A stretch of DNA of 13,619 nt from an uncultured Acidobacteriota bacterium. GTDB lineage: Bacteria; Acidobacteriota; Terriglobia; Terriglobales; Acidobacteriaceae. Position 1 is the first letter of the stretch, and every line of letters starts with the position of its first letter. Positions 1 through 6,953 of this stretch are shown one piece after another. The notes below the pieces were generated by a model. It did no database searches. It worked only from the letters and a program-made list of their open reading frames with translations, and was not told where the DNA came from. The DNA lies in contig CAILBQ010000068.1 in the NCBI GenBank assembly GCA_903832475.1, positions 1 to 13,619 on the forward strand. Reading direction: 5' to 3'. The translations under genes were made by a program, and so were the position numbers.

Positions 1-269
1 CTGGATACGCCGACGCACATTACAACCTGGCCCTCGCCTACGAACGCAAAGCCGAACGTCGCCGCGCCCTCATCCACTGGCAGATCTACGTGCGCCTCGA
101 TAAGTCCGGACCCTGGGCCGACCACGCACGCGGCCAGATCGCCAAGCTCCTCAGCCGCGAGAAACTCGCCATCACCCACCGCACCGCCAGCTTCGTCCCA
201 CCGGTCAAGCGATCAATCTCTTCCCTGCAGCTCATCAAGCCTGACCTGGCGCCCTCCGCAACTGCCTGA
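1..269 (+). CDS. TPR-repeat protein, C-terminal fragment (5' end outside window)
   Basis: An open frame enters from the left edge (first full codon at base 3) and ends at TGA 267-269, leaving 88 residues. The first part reads YADAHYNLALAYERKAERRRAL followed by HWQIYVRLDKSGPWADHAR, in two stretches. This is a classic tetratricopeptide helix pair (A-x-x-N-L-A-x-A-Y, then A-L-x-H-W). TPRs are protein-protein interaction scaffolds. The pattern 'HW..Y..LD.SGPWADHAR' resembles the tail of acidobacterial MerR-type regulators fused to TPRs, but the N-terminal part needed to confirm a DNA-binding domain is outside the window. The last 30 or so residues are a non-repeat tail. moaC follows 75 bp downstream on the same strand, so the two may be cotranscribed. 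The TPR assignment is secure; the specific role is not. Confidence 0.75.
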   Translation, partial: GYADAHYNLALAYERKAERRRALIHWQIYVRLDKSGPWADHARGQIAKLLSREKLAITHRTASFVPPVKRSISSLQLIKPDLAPSATA

Positions 270-344
270 ATGCGTAGCCAGAACAGCCTCGGCTGGGTCC
301 GGCCAGGACTGGTCCGGTAAGCTGGATCCTGCCAGGAGCAGCCC

Positions 345-836
345 ATGCGCGAAGATATCCCTGAACCTCCCCTCGAATCCAAACTCAGCCACTTCGACGA
401 AGCCGGCCGCGCTCGCATGGTCGACGTCAGCGGCAAGGCCACCACGCGCCGTCAGGCTGTCGCCTCCGCCTTCATCGAGCTTTCTCCGCAAGTCCTCGCC
501 GCCCTCCCGTCCAATCCAAAGGGCAATCCCCTCGAAGTCGCACGCTTCGCCGGCATCCAGGCCGCGAAACAAACCTCGCAGCTCATCCCCATGTGCCACC
601 CGCTCCCGCTCAGCTTCGTCGACATCTCCACTGAAATCGTGCCGACCGGCATTCGCATCGTTGCCACGGTAGCCACATCCGGCCCCACGGGTGTAGAAAT
701 GGAGGCGCTGACGGCTGCGTCCATCGCCGCGCTGACCATCTACGACATGACCAAGGCCTTGGACAAATCGATCGTCATTCGCTCCCTTCAGCTCGAGTCG
801 AAATCCGGCGGCAAAAGCGGCGACTACCAGCGCTGA
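345..836 (+). CDS. moaC: MoaC, cyclic pyranopterin monophosphate synthase
   Basis: A 163-residue cytoplasmic enzyme of molybdenum cofactor biosynthesis. With MoaA it makes cyclic pyranopterin monophosphate from GTP, acting on the 3',8-cyclo-7,8-dihydro-GTP intermediate. Length matches the family (about 160 residues). Visible signatures are MVDVSGK (25-31), AGIQAAKQTSQLIPMCHPL (69-87), TGVEMEALTA (115-124) and IYDMTKALDK (132-141), with a GGKSG end near the C-terminus. By family comparison the probable active-site residues are present: H85, E118, E120, D134 and K137. The start is fixed by AGGAG at 334-338, six bases before the ATG. No other moa gene lies in the window, so the rest of the pathway must be elsewhere. 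Nothing is missing or odd in the protein. Confidence 0.97.
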   Translation: MREDIPEPPLESKLSHFDEAGRARMVDVSGKATTRRQAVASAFIELSPQVLAALPSNPKGNPLEVARFAGIQAAKQTSQLIPMCHPLPLSFVDISTEIVPTGIRIVATVATSGPTGVEMEALTAASIAALTIYDMTKALDKSIVIRSLQLESKSGGKSGDYQR

Positions 837-900
837 AAGCGTCCTTGAGCCCCTCCCAAATCCCGCCACGCCAACTGATCGCTGTGTATAGTTCCAGTCA

Positions 901-905
901 AGGGG
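901..905 (+). promoter_or_regulatory. Shine-Dalgarno AGGGG deciding the GH27 start
   Basis: AGGGG sits directly against an ATG at 906 but six bases before a second in-frame ATG at 912. Normal spacing favours 912 as the real start, which also gives a cleaner signal peptide (MRCYRV...). Confidence 0.6.
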
Positions 906-911
906 ATGCCC

Positions 912-2126
912 ATGCGATGCTACCGCGTTCTTGCCACCCTTGCCTTCCTGGCGTTATCCGTCTCCGCTGCCCTCGCCCAGACCTCGACTTCTCCTCCACG
1001 CACCCCGCCCATGGGCTGGAATAGCTGGAATACCTTCTGGAATGGCGTCACCGACCCGATCATCCGCCAGCAGGCAGACGCCCTTGTTTCCTCCGGCATG
1101 AAAGACGCCGGCTACCTCTACGTCAACATCGACGACACCTGGCAAGGGACGCGGGATGCTACCGGCGTCCTCCAGCCCAACAGCCGCTTCCCAGACATGA
1201 AAGGCCTGGTCGACTACGTCCACTCCAAGGGCCTCAAGATTGGAATCTATTCTTCCCCTGGCCCAACCTCCTGCTTCGGCCTGCCCGGCTCCTACGGTCA
1301 CGAAGCGCAGGATGCGCAGACCTTCGCCAACTGGGGCTTCGACTACCTCAAGTACGACCTCTGCAGCTTTAACGCTCAGGTCATGCAGGTTCAGGCTCCC
1401 GGCGACTACCCGGCCCAGATGAAGCTGATGGTGGCCGCCTACGAAAAGATGGGCAAGGCCTTGCAAGCCACGGGCCGCCCCATTGTCTACTCCCTCTGCC
1501 AGTACGGCTACAACTCCGTCTGGGAATGGGGTCCTTCCGTCGGCGGCAATCTCTGGCGCACCACCAACGATCTTTATCCTGACTGGTACCACATCGCACT
1601 CAACGGATTCAGTCAGGCTGGCCTCGGCGCCTACGCAGGACCCGGCCGCTTCAATGACCCCGATATGCTCGAAGTCGGCAACGGCCATCTGACCCTCGCT
1701 GAAAACCGCTCGCACTTCTCCCTGTGGGCCATCCTCGCCGCACCCCTCATCGCCACCAATGACCTCACCAAGATGACCCCGGACATCGCCGCCATTCTCA
1801 CCAACAAGGACGTCATCGCCATCGATCAGGATCCCCTCGCCCGCGAAGGAACCCGCTCCTACGCCGAAGGAGAAATCGAGGTGTGGACCCGCCACCTGGT
1901 TAATGGAGCGCTCGCCATTTGCATCATCAACAATGGCAGCGATCGCTATTCCACTAATCCCTTCCTGCTCAACCTCGCCCGACTCAATCTCGAAGCCCGG
2001 GCCGAACAGGGCCCGCTTCTCGCAAAAAATCTCTGGACCGGCCAGGAAGTCATGCTCACCAACCAGATGCCCGTCCAACTCGCCTCACACGATGTCCTTC
2101 TTCTTCGAATCGATAGCAACAACTGA
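912..2126 (+). CDS. Secreted GH27 glycosidase, alpha-galactosidase type (first of a tandem pair)
   Basis: A 404-residue exported glycoside hydrolase of family GH27, a retaining (beta/alpha)8 enzyme that normally removes terminal alpha-galactosyl residues from plant oligo- or polysaccharides. Residue numbers below count from the alternative ATG at 906. Residues 1-24 form a Sec signal peptide ending SAALAQ. The fold opens with TPPMGWNSWN (33-42) and the substrate-binding pair D76-D77 lies in NIDDTW. YLKYDLCS holds the probable nucleophile D151; WRTTND holds the probable acid/base D222, matching human D170 and D231. C123 and C153 match a conserved disulphide. NDPDMLEVGN (250-259) precedes a beta-sandwich C-terminal domain. 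The retained Asp-Asp pair argues against the beta-arabinopyranosidase variant. SLCQY replaces the more common C-E-W loop, so exact substrate is uncertain. A close paralogue follows 52 bp downstream. Confidence 0.92.
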   Translation: MRCYRVLATLAFLALSVSAALAQTSTSPPRTPPMGWNSWNTFWNGVTDPIIRQQADALVSSGMKDAGYLYVNIDDTWQGTRDATGVLQPNSRFPDMKGLVDYVHSKGLKIGIYSSPGPTSCFGLPGSYGHEAQDAQTFANWGFDYLKYDLCSFNAQVMQVQAPGDYPAQMKLMVAAYEKMGKALQATGRPIVYSLCQYGYNSVWEWGPSVGGNLWRTTNDLYPDWYHIALNGFSQAGLGAYAGPGRFNDPDMLEVGNGHLTLAENRSHFSLWAILAAPLIATNDLTKMTPDIAAILTNKDVIAIDQDPLAREGTRSYAEGEIEVWTRHLVNGALAICIINNGSDRYSTNPFLLNLARLNLEARAEQGPLLAKNLWTGQEVMLTNQMPVQLASHDVLLLRIDSNN

Positions 2127-2178
2127 ATCGGACGGGCTATTGTTGTTACGACTTGAAATATCCCTTCAGGAGTTTTGA

Positions 2179-3447
2179 ATGCGTCTCCGCACTGCCTTGC
2201 TGTCCGTCGTCCTTGCCGCCACTGGCTCGATCGCCATCGCTCAATCCGCCCCCGTCGCCCAGACCCCGCCCATGGGCTGGAACAGCTGGAACTTCTTCGC
2301 TGAACGAGTCACCGACAAGGACATCCGCGCCGCCGCCGACCAACTCGTCGCCACCGGCATGAAAGATGCCGGCTACATCTACGTTAACATCGATGACACC
2401 TGGGAAGCCGAACGCGACGCCACCGGCAAGCTCCACACCAACAGCAAGTTCCCCGACATGAAAGCCCTAGCCGACTACGTCCACAGCAAGGGCCTGAAAA
2501 TCGGCATCTACTCCGGTCCCGGCAACAAGACCTGTGGCGGCTACGCTGCCTCCCTTGGCCACGAACAGCAGGACGCCGATATGTACGCCGAATGGGGCTT
2601 CGATTACCTCAAGTACGACCTCTGCAGCTTCATCCCCGACGTCATGGAAAAGCAGGCCCCGAACGACAAAGCAGCACAGATGAAGCTGATGATCGCCGCC
2701 TACGAGAAAATGGGCAAAGCCCTCCAGTCCGCCACAGCCAAGACCGGCCGCCCCATCCTCTTCTCGCTCTGCCAGTACGGCTGGGATTCCCCATGGGAAT
2801 GGGCTCCTGAACTCGGCGGCAACGCCTGGCGTACCACCGGCGACGTCGAAGCCCGTTGGCAAAGCATCTACGACATCGCCAGCCAGCAGGCCGGCCTCGC
2901 CAGCTACGCCGGCCCCGGCCACTGGAACGACCCCGACATGCTCGAGGTCGGCAACGGCAAGCTTTCCCTCGCCGAGAATCGCACTCACTTCTCCTGGTGG
3001 GCCATGCTCGCTGCACCTCTGCTCGCCGGCAACGACCTGCCCAACATGAAGCCCGAAATCAAGGCCATCCTCACCAACAAGGATGTCGTCGCTCTCGATC
3101 AGGATCCCCTCGGCAAGCAGGCCACGCGCGCTTACGCTGATGGTGAAGTGGAAGTCTGGACTCGTCCGCTCCAAGGAGGAGCGATGGCCGTCGCCGTCAT
3201 CAACGTGGGCAGCGACCGCAACTCCACCCACCCCTTCCACCTTGACCTCAAGAAATTGAGTTTTGTGGACAATCAGACCGGCAAGGACCTTTGGACCGGC
3301 AAGCCCATCGAACTCACCGACAAGATGCCCATCGAGCTGCCCAGCCATGACATCCTGCTCGTCCGCATCGACCAACCGAAGAGAAGAATTCCCCAGGTCC
3401 GCGTCATTCACATGGGAGAAGTACCCAAGCAGGATGCTCCCAAATAA
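2179..3447 (+). CDS. Secreted GH27 glycosidase, alpha-galactosidase type (second of a tandem pair)
   Basis: A 422-residue paralogue of the preceding gene, alignable along nearly its full length without large gaps and well over half identical by eye. Residues 1-22 form a signal peptide (cleavage near IAIAQ). TPPMGWNSWN (29-38) starts the barrel, D72-D73 lie in NIDDTW, the probable nucleophile is D147 in YLKYDLCS and the probable acid/base is D222 in WRTTGD. C119 and C149 keep the barrel disulphide. GHWNDPDMLEVGN is closer to the family consensus than the RFNDPDM of the first copy. It has a short insertion before the CQYG loop and a C-terminal extension of about 20 residues (KRRIPQVRVIHMGE...) that the first copy lacks. 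AGGAG at 2167-2171, seven bases before the ATG, sets the start. No terminator is visible between the two genes, so cotranscription is likely. Exact glycosidic substrate is unknown. Confidence 0.93.
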   Translation: MRLRTALLSVVLAATGSIAIAQSAPVAQTPPMGWNSWNFFAERVTDKDIRAAADQLVATGMKDAGYIYVNIDDTWEAERDATGKLHTNSKFPDMKALADYVHSKGLKIGIYSGPGNKTCGGYAASLGHEQQDADMYAEWGFDYLKYDLCSFIPDVMEKQAPNDKAAQMKLMIAAYEKMGKALQSATAKTGRPILFSLCQYGWDSPWEWAPELGGNAWRTTGDVEARWQSIYDIASQQAGLASYAGPGHWNDPDMLEVGNGKLSLAENRTHFSWWAMLAAPLLAGNDLPNMKPEIKAILTNKDVVALDQDPLGKQATRAYADGEVEVWTRPLQGGAMAVAVINVGSDRNSTHPFHLDLKKLSFVDNQTGKDLWTGKPIELTDKMPIELPSHDILLVRIDQPKRRIPQVRVIHMGEVPKQDAPK

Positions 3448-3505
3448 CTGGAAAATTCGCAGTCCAGCTTAAATCGGGGAACGCCTGAAATCGCGGAAAC
3501 TCTGC

Positions 3506-4525
3506 CTACAACCGCTTCGCCAGATACACCGCAAACCAACCATCCGCATCACTCCAGCGCCGCGTGGCCTCAAAGCCCGCGGCGTTGAGCATCTCTTCCA
3601 CCTCGCCGGACCGGTACTTGCAGCTGTTCTCGGTGTGAATGGTCTCGCCTTCCGCAAAACTCACCGTCGTCTGCAGCGCCCCGATATGCACCGCCTGTTC
3701 GCAAAGGCTGTTCAAGTGCATCTCGATCCGCGAATGTTCCTCATTCCACCGGATCTGATGCTCGAACTTCTGCAAATCGAAATCCGCATCCAATTCGCGG
3801 TTGAGCCGCACCAGCAAGTTTTTATTGAACTGAGCCGTCACTCCCTGCGCGTCGTCGTAGGCCGCAATCAATGCGCTTTTGCTCTTGCCATCCTGACTCG
3901 GAGCCAGATCCACGCCCAGCAGCAGGCTGTCTCCCGGCTGCAGCGCCGATCCCAGCCGCGACAGCAGTTCCTCCGCTTCTCCGCGCGAAAAGTTCCCGAT
4001 GCTCGATCCGATCGAAAGCACCAACCGGCACTCGTCTTCGTCGCAAGCTTCGAACTCCATCCCCTGCGTATAGTCTGCAACCTGCGGCGATACGAAAACG
4101 CCAGGCAGTTCCTGCTCGATCCGTTCCCGCGCCAGTTCCAGCGCCGTCACCGAAACATCGATCGGCTGATACTCGACCTCGCCCTGGCGCGCCAGCGCCG
4201 CCGCCAGCAGCGTCCGCGTCTTGTCCGCGGAGCCCGCGCCCAGTTCCGCCACTTTCAGCCGGTGCCCTTCAGCCGCTGCCGCAATCATCTCCCCCGCATG
4301 CTTCTCCAGCAGGGCGCGTTCGGTGCGCGTCAGGTAGTACTCCGGCAACGCGGTAATGTCTTCGAAAAGCAATGACCCCGCCTCGTCATAAAACAACCAC
4401 GGCGGCAGCTGCTTGGGAGAACGGCTTAGCCCACTGCGCACCACCGCCGCCATCGCGGCAACGGAGTCTACGGATGAGCTGCAACAGGCTTGCGAATCTG
4501 CGACTTCTGGGGAAGCGGTGGCCAT
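3506..4525 (-). CDS. egtD: EgtD, L-histidine N-alpha-methyltransferase
   Basis: A 339-residue SAM-dependent enzyme that trimethylates histidine to hercynine, the first committed step of ergothioneine synthesis. The signature LPPWLFYDEAGSLLFEDIT (40-58) and PEYYLTRTE (61-69) are diagnostic. AELGAGSADKT (93-103) is the SAM-binding loop, D123 and D151 flank the cofactor site, and GSSIGNF holds N178. Y223 (AAYDDAQ) and the E299/S301 pair in HTENSCKY match the histidine-recognising residues of the mycobacterial enzyme (N166, Y206, E282, S284), so the protein looks active. The family is usually about 320 residues; the first 24 residues here are low-complexity and lack a strong ribosome site, so translation could begin at the internal Met25 (base 4453). 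It lies 87 bp downstream of egtB on the same strand and ends 58 bp from the convergent GH27 gene. Confidence 0.95.
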   Translation of the reverse strand: MATASPEVADSQACCSSSVDSVAAMAAVVRSGLSRSPKQLPPWLFYDEAGSLLFEDITALPEYYLTRTERALLEKHAGEMIAAAAEGHRLKVAELGAGSADKTRTLLAAALARQGEVEYQPIDVSVTALELARERIEQELPGVFVSPQVADYTQGMEFEACDEDECRLVLSIGSSIGNFSRGEAEELLSRLGSALQPGDSLLLGVDLAPSQDGKSKSALIAAYDDAQGVTAQFNKNLLVRLNRELDADFDLQKFEHQIRWNEEHSRIEMHLNSLCEQAVHIGALQTTVSFAEGETIHTENSCKYRSGEVEEMLNAAGFEATRRWSDADGWFAVYLAKRL

Positions 4526-4612
4526 ATCTTGTCTTCGATGTCCTGTCCGGGTGCGCGGTTGTGAACTTCCTGCAAATGTTGTGGTCCCACCATGAACTCA
4601 GAACAATCCGGC

Positions 4613-5935
4613 TCAGAACGAAGCCAGCCGAATCCCCGAAAACTGCCAGCGTGTCTCCGGCGAAAAGAAGTTCCGGTAACTGGCTCGAATATGATCCCGC
4701 GGCGTCACGCAACTCCCTCCCCGCAGCACCATCTGCCCGCTCATGAACTTCCCGTTGTACTCGCCGAGCGATCCGTTCAAGGGTACAAACCCCGGATAAC
4801 CTAGGTACGCGCTCCCCGTCCACTCCCAGCAGTCGCCATACATCTGCGCAGGCGCATCCTGAGCGGAATTCGCAACCGCCGCCGTCTCCAGCCGGCCGCT
4901 GTCCAGCAGATTCCCCTCGGTTTCTGTTCCAGCAGGAAGCGAAGCGGCTGCCGTCTCCCACTCCGCTTCGGTCGGCAGCCGCCTGCCTGCCCACCGCGCA
5001 TAGGCATCCGCCTCGTAATAGCTCACATGCGAAACCGGCCTGTTCTTCATTTCCTCGAGCGTTCGCCGGCCGCCCAGCGACCAGGTCGTCCACTGGCCAT
5101 CTCTCGCGCGCCAGTACAGCGGAGCCTTCCATCCCTCGTCCTGCACCGTCTGCCATCCCGCCGACAGCCAAAGCTCCGGACGCCTGTATCCGCCGTCAGC
5201 CATGAAGCCCGCATATTCCCCGCACGTCACCAGCCGCGAAGCCAGCTTGAACGGCTCCAGCCACTCCCGGTGCCGCGGCCGCTCGTTATCGAAGCAGAAC
5301 CCGCCGCCATCTCCCACAGCCGTTCCTGTCCCCGCTTGCCCGATTTCCACTAAGCCCCCGTCATACCCGAAATACCGCATCTGCGGAATCTCGCCGGCAA
5401 CCGGCTCGTCGCTCTCCGCCGCGCGATAGACAGGCTGTAACGGATTCACAAACAGCGCATGCTTGATGTCCGTCAGCAGCAGCTCCTGGTGCTGCTCCTC
5501 GTGGTGCAGTCCCAGCTCGATCCGGCGCAGCGCTTCTTCCGGAGCGTCCCCCTCCAGCAGCTTCGCAATCGCCGCATCCACATGCTCGCGATAGCGCATC
5601 ACCTCGTTCAGCCCCGGCCGCGAAAACGAAGCCCTCAGCCGCTTGTCCGGAAACTCCGCGAACGTCTGGTAATAGCTGTTGAAGAGCCAGGGGAAGTTCA
5701 CATCGAAAAGCTGATAGCCCGCCAAAAACTCCCGCGCCACAAACGACTCGAAAAACCAAGCGGTGTGGGCCAGGTGCCACTTCGCCGGGGAGGCCTCCGG
5801 ACAGGACTGCACCATCATGTCCTCCGGCGTCAGCGGCTCGCACAGCGCTACGCTGCGCTGCCGCACCGTACAGTACCGCTCCCGCAGCATCTCCCCCAGC
5901 GAAGCCATCACCGTCGATCCCATCACAGCACCCAT
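4613..5935 (-). CDS. egtB: EgtB, hercynine sulfoxide synthase (non-heme iron), probable cysteine-using type
   Basis: The iron enzyme that joins a thiol donor to hercynine with O2 and forms a sulfoxide. Residue numbers count from an upstream in-frame ATG at 5947 (444 residues). An N-terminal DinB-like helical domain (about 15-170) supplies the three-histidine iron site: H61 in WHLAHTAW and H149/H153 in LHHEEQHQE. A C-terminal formylglycine-generating/sulfatase-modifying-type domain (about 190-444) has RPVSHVSYYEADAYARW, RLPTEAEWE, GDCWEWT, LRGGSCVT and the terminal FSGIRLA. NSYYQT carries Y92-Y93, matching as I recall the Tyr93/Tyr94 pair of Chloracidobacterium EgtB, which uses free cysteine instead of gamma-glutamylcysteine. 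No egtA or egtC is adjacent, which fits. The start at 5935 is preferred because GGAG lies six bases upstream; the ATG at 5947 has no good ribosome site. Confidence 0.93.
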   Translation of the reverse strand: MGAVMGSTVMASLGEMLRERYCTVRQRSVALCEPLTPEDMMVQSCPEASPAKWHLAHTAWFFESFVAREFLAGYQLFDVNFPWLFNSYYQTFAEFPDKRLRASFSRPGLNEVMRYREHVDAAIAKLLEGDAPEEALRRIELGLHHEEQHQELLLTDIKHALFVNPLQPVYRAAESDEPVAGEIPQMRYFGYDGGLVEIGQAGTGTAVGDGGGFCFDNERPRHREWLEPFKLASRLVTCGEYAGFMADGGYRRPELWLSAGWQTVQDEGWKAPLYWRARDGQWTTWSLGGRRTLEEMKNRPVSHVSYYEADAYARWAGRRLPTEAEWETAAASLPAGTETEGNLLDSGRLETAAVANSAQDAPAQMYGDCWEWTGSAYLGYPGFVPLNGSLGEYNGKFMSGQMVLRGGSCVTPRDHIRASYRNFFSPETRWQFSGIRLASF

Positions 5936-5941
5936 ATGCGT

Positions 5942-5945
5942 CTCC
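5942..5945 (-). promoter_or_regulatory. Shine-Dalgarno GGAG deciding the egtB start
   Basis: Read on the minus strand, GGAG is followed by six bases (ACGCAT) and an in-frame ATG at 5935. It lies within the first codons of the longer reading from 5947, which itself has only a distant GGGG. This supports the shorter protein. Confidence 0.5.
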
Positions 5946-5947
5946 AT

Positions 5948-6093
5948 TTTCGTGTTTTCAGCCCCGACTTACTCTCAAAGGTTCCCCGAAGCTGCTCCGG
6001 CTCGTTCAGCCCAGAGTCTACTCGACTCTCGCTCAGATTTGGCTGTAGCTTTTGATGCAGCCAACTCGTCTATTTCGTCAGGGAGTTTCGAAA
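5948..6093. promoter_or_regulatory. Divergent intergenic region, presumed promoters for egtB and the DUF5666-like gene
   Basis: A 146-bp gap between two genes pointing away from each other, so both must start here unless transcribed from further off. I could not identify convincing -35/-10 boxes for either direction, nor an operator. GGGAG at 6081-6085 is the ribosome site of the rightward gene. Confidence 0.35.
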
Positions 6094-6948
6094 ATGCGCG
6101 AGGAAAACAAATCTCTGGCAGCCCTCCTCTCTCTGGGTATCGTGAGCGGCATTCTCTATCTCTCTGCACCTGCCCTTTCAGCGCAGGTTCCGACACTTCC
6201 CGGCACCGGGGACGACCCCATCAGCCAGAGCCCGCGCCCGCGCGGACAAGGTGGCTTCGCAGGCTTCGGCGGCCAAGGTCGCGGCATCCTCGGCACCGTC
6301 ACCGAGATCACTCCAGACCACTATGTCGTGAAAACTGATTCAGGCGAACTCTACACCGTCCACTACAGCGTCAACACCCGCATCATGAAGCAGCCACCCG
6401 GCGCGCGCACTCCAGGCCAGGGCAGGTCAGGCCAGGGCCGCAGCTCCGACTCGGGCGACGCCGAGCGGGTCATGCCTCAGAACATCAAGCCCACAGAAAT
6501 CAAGGTCGGCGACGTCATCACCGCGGGCGGCGAAATGGACGCGGCAAACAAGTCCATCGGCGCCGTCGCCATCTTTCAACTCGATCCGGAACGCGCCAGG
6601 CAAATGCGCGAAATGCAGGCCAACTACGGCAAGACATGGTTGGCCGGCCGCATCACCAGCATCGACGGCACCCGCATCACCATCGAAGGCATAGTCGACC
6701 ACACTCCCCACGCCATCGAGGTCGACGAGAACACCTCCTTCCGCCAGCGCCGTGACTCCATCACCCTCGCCGACATCAAGCCCGGCGAACAGCTCCGTGC
6801 CGAAGGAGCCATGAAAGACGGCGTCTTCCTCGCCACAACGGTCAACGCCATGCTCCCTCAGAATCGCGATCAGCAAGGCGGACCAGGGAACGCCCCGCCT
6901 CGCTCAAGAGGTACTGCAACTCCAGCCAGCCCTTCCGCCCCGCAATAG
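6094..6948 (+). CDS. Secreted protein with two DUF5666-like beta domains
   Basis: A 284-residue exported protein of unknown function. Residues 1-30 form a signal peptide (MREENKSLAALL..., cleavage after APALSA). A Gly/Arg/Pro/Gln-rich linker (40-64) leads to a first beta-rich unit (63-162: GRGILGTVTEITPDHYVVKT ... KVGDVITAGGEMD) interrupted by a second GQGRSGQGRSS linker. A second unit (183-253: LAGRITSIDGTRITIEG ... IKPGEQLRAEG) follows, then a Pro/Ser/Gln-rich tail. The pattern 'G.V..I....v.v.t..G....v..t......i..GD.v.a.G' is that of DUF5666, small OB-like repeats in envelope proteins. The start at 6094 is chosen for GGGAG eight bases upstream and a proper signal peptide; an upstream in-frame TTG-ATG at 6052 lacks these. 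It ends five bases before the stop of the convergent EAL/HDOD gene. Domain call is moderate; role unknown. Confidence 0.75.
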   Translation: MREENKSLAALLSLGIVSGILYLSAPALSAQVPTLPGTGDDPISQSPRPRGQGGFAGFGGQGRGILGTVTEITPDHYVVKTDSGELYTVHYSVNTRIMKQPPGARTPGQGRSGQGRSSDSGDAERVMPQNIKPTEIKVGDVITAGGEMDAANKSIGAVAIFQLDPERARQMREMQANYGKTWLAGRITSIDGTRITIEGIVDHTPHAIEVDENTSFRQRRDSITLADIKPGEQLRAEGAMKDGVFLATTVNAMLPQNRDQQGGPGNAPPRSRGTATPASPSAPQ

Positions 6949-6953
6949 CTCCG

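Noticed and set aside
299..317. Inverted repeat CCGGCCAG/CTGGTCCGG before moaC, possible terminator
   Set aside because: The loop is only two bases, one base is bulged and no T-run follows; it would also fall just before the moaC ribosome site.
213..869. 218-codon minus-strand frame across moaC
   Set aside because: Shadow of moaC with Gly/Arg/Asp-rich composition and no domain.
954..2078. 374-codon open frame on the minus strand across the first GH27 gene
   Set aside because: Codon-bias shadow of a high-GC gene: Gly/Val/Asp/Glu-rich, no motif, and the GH27 reading carries all catalytic residues. The same applies to minus-strand 2467-3411.
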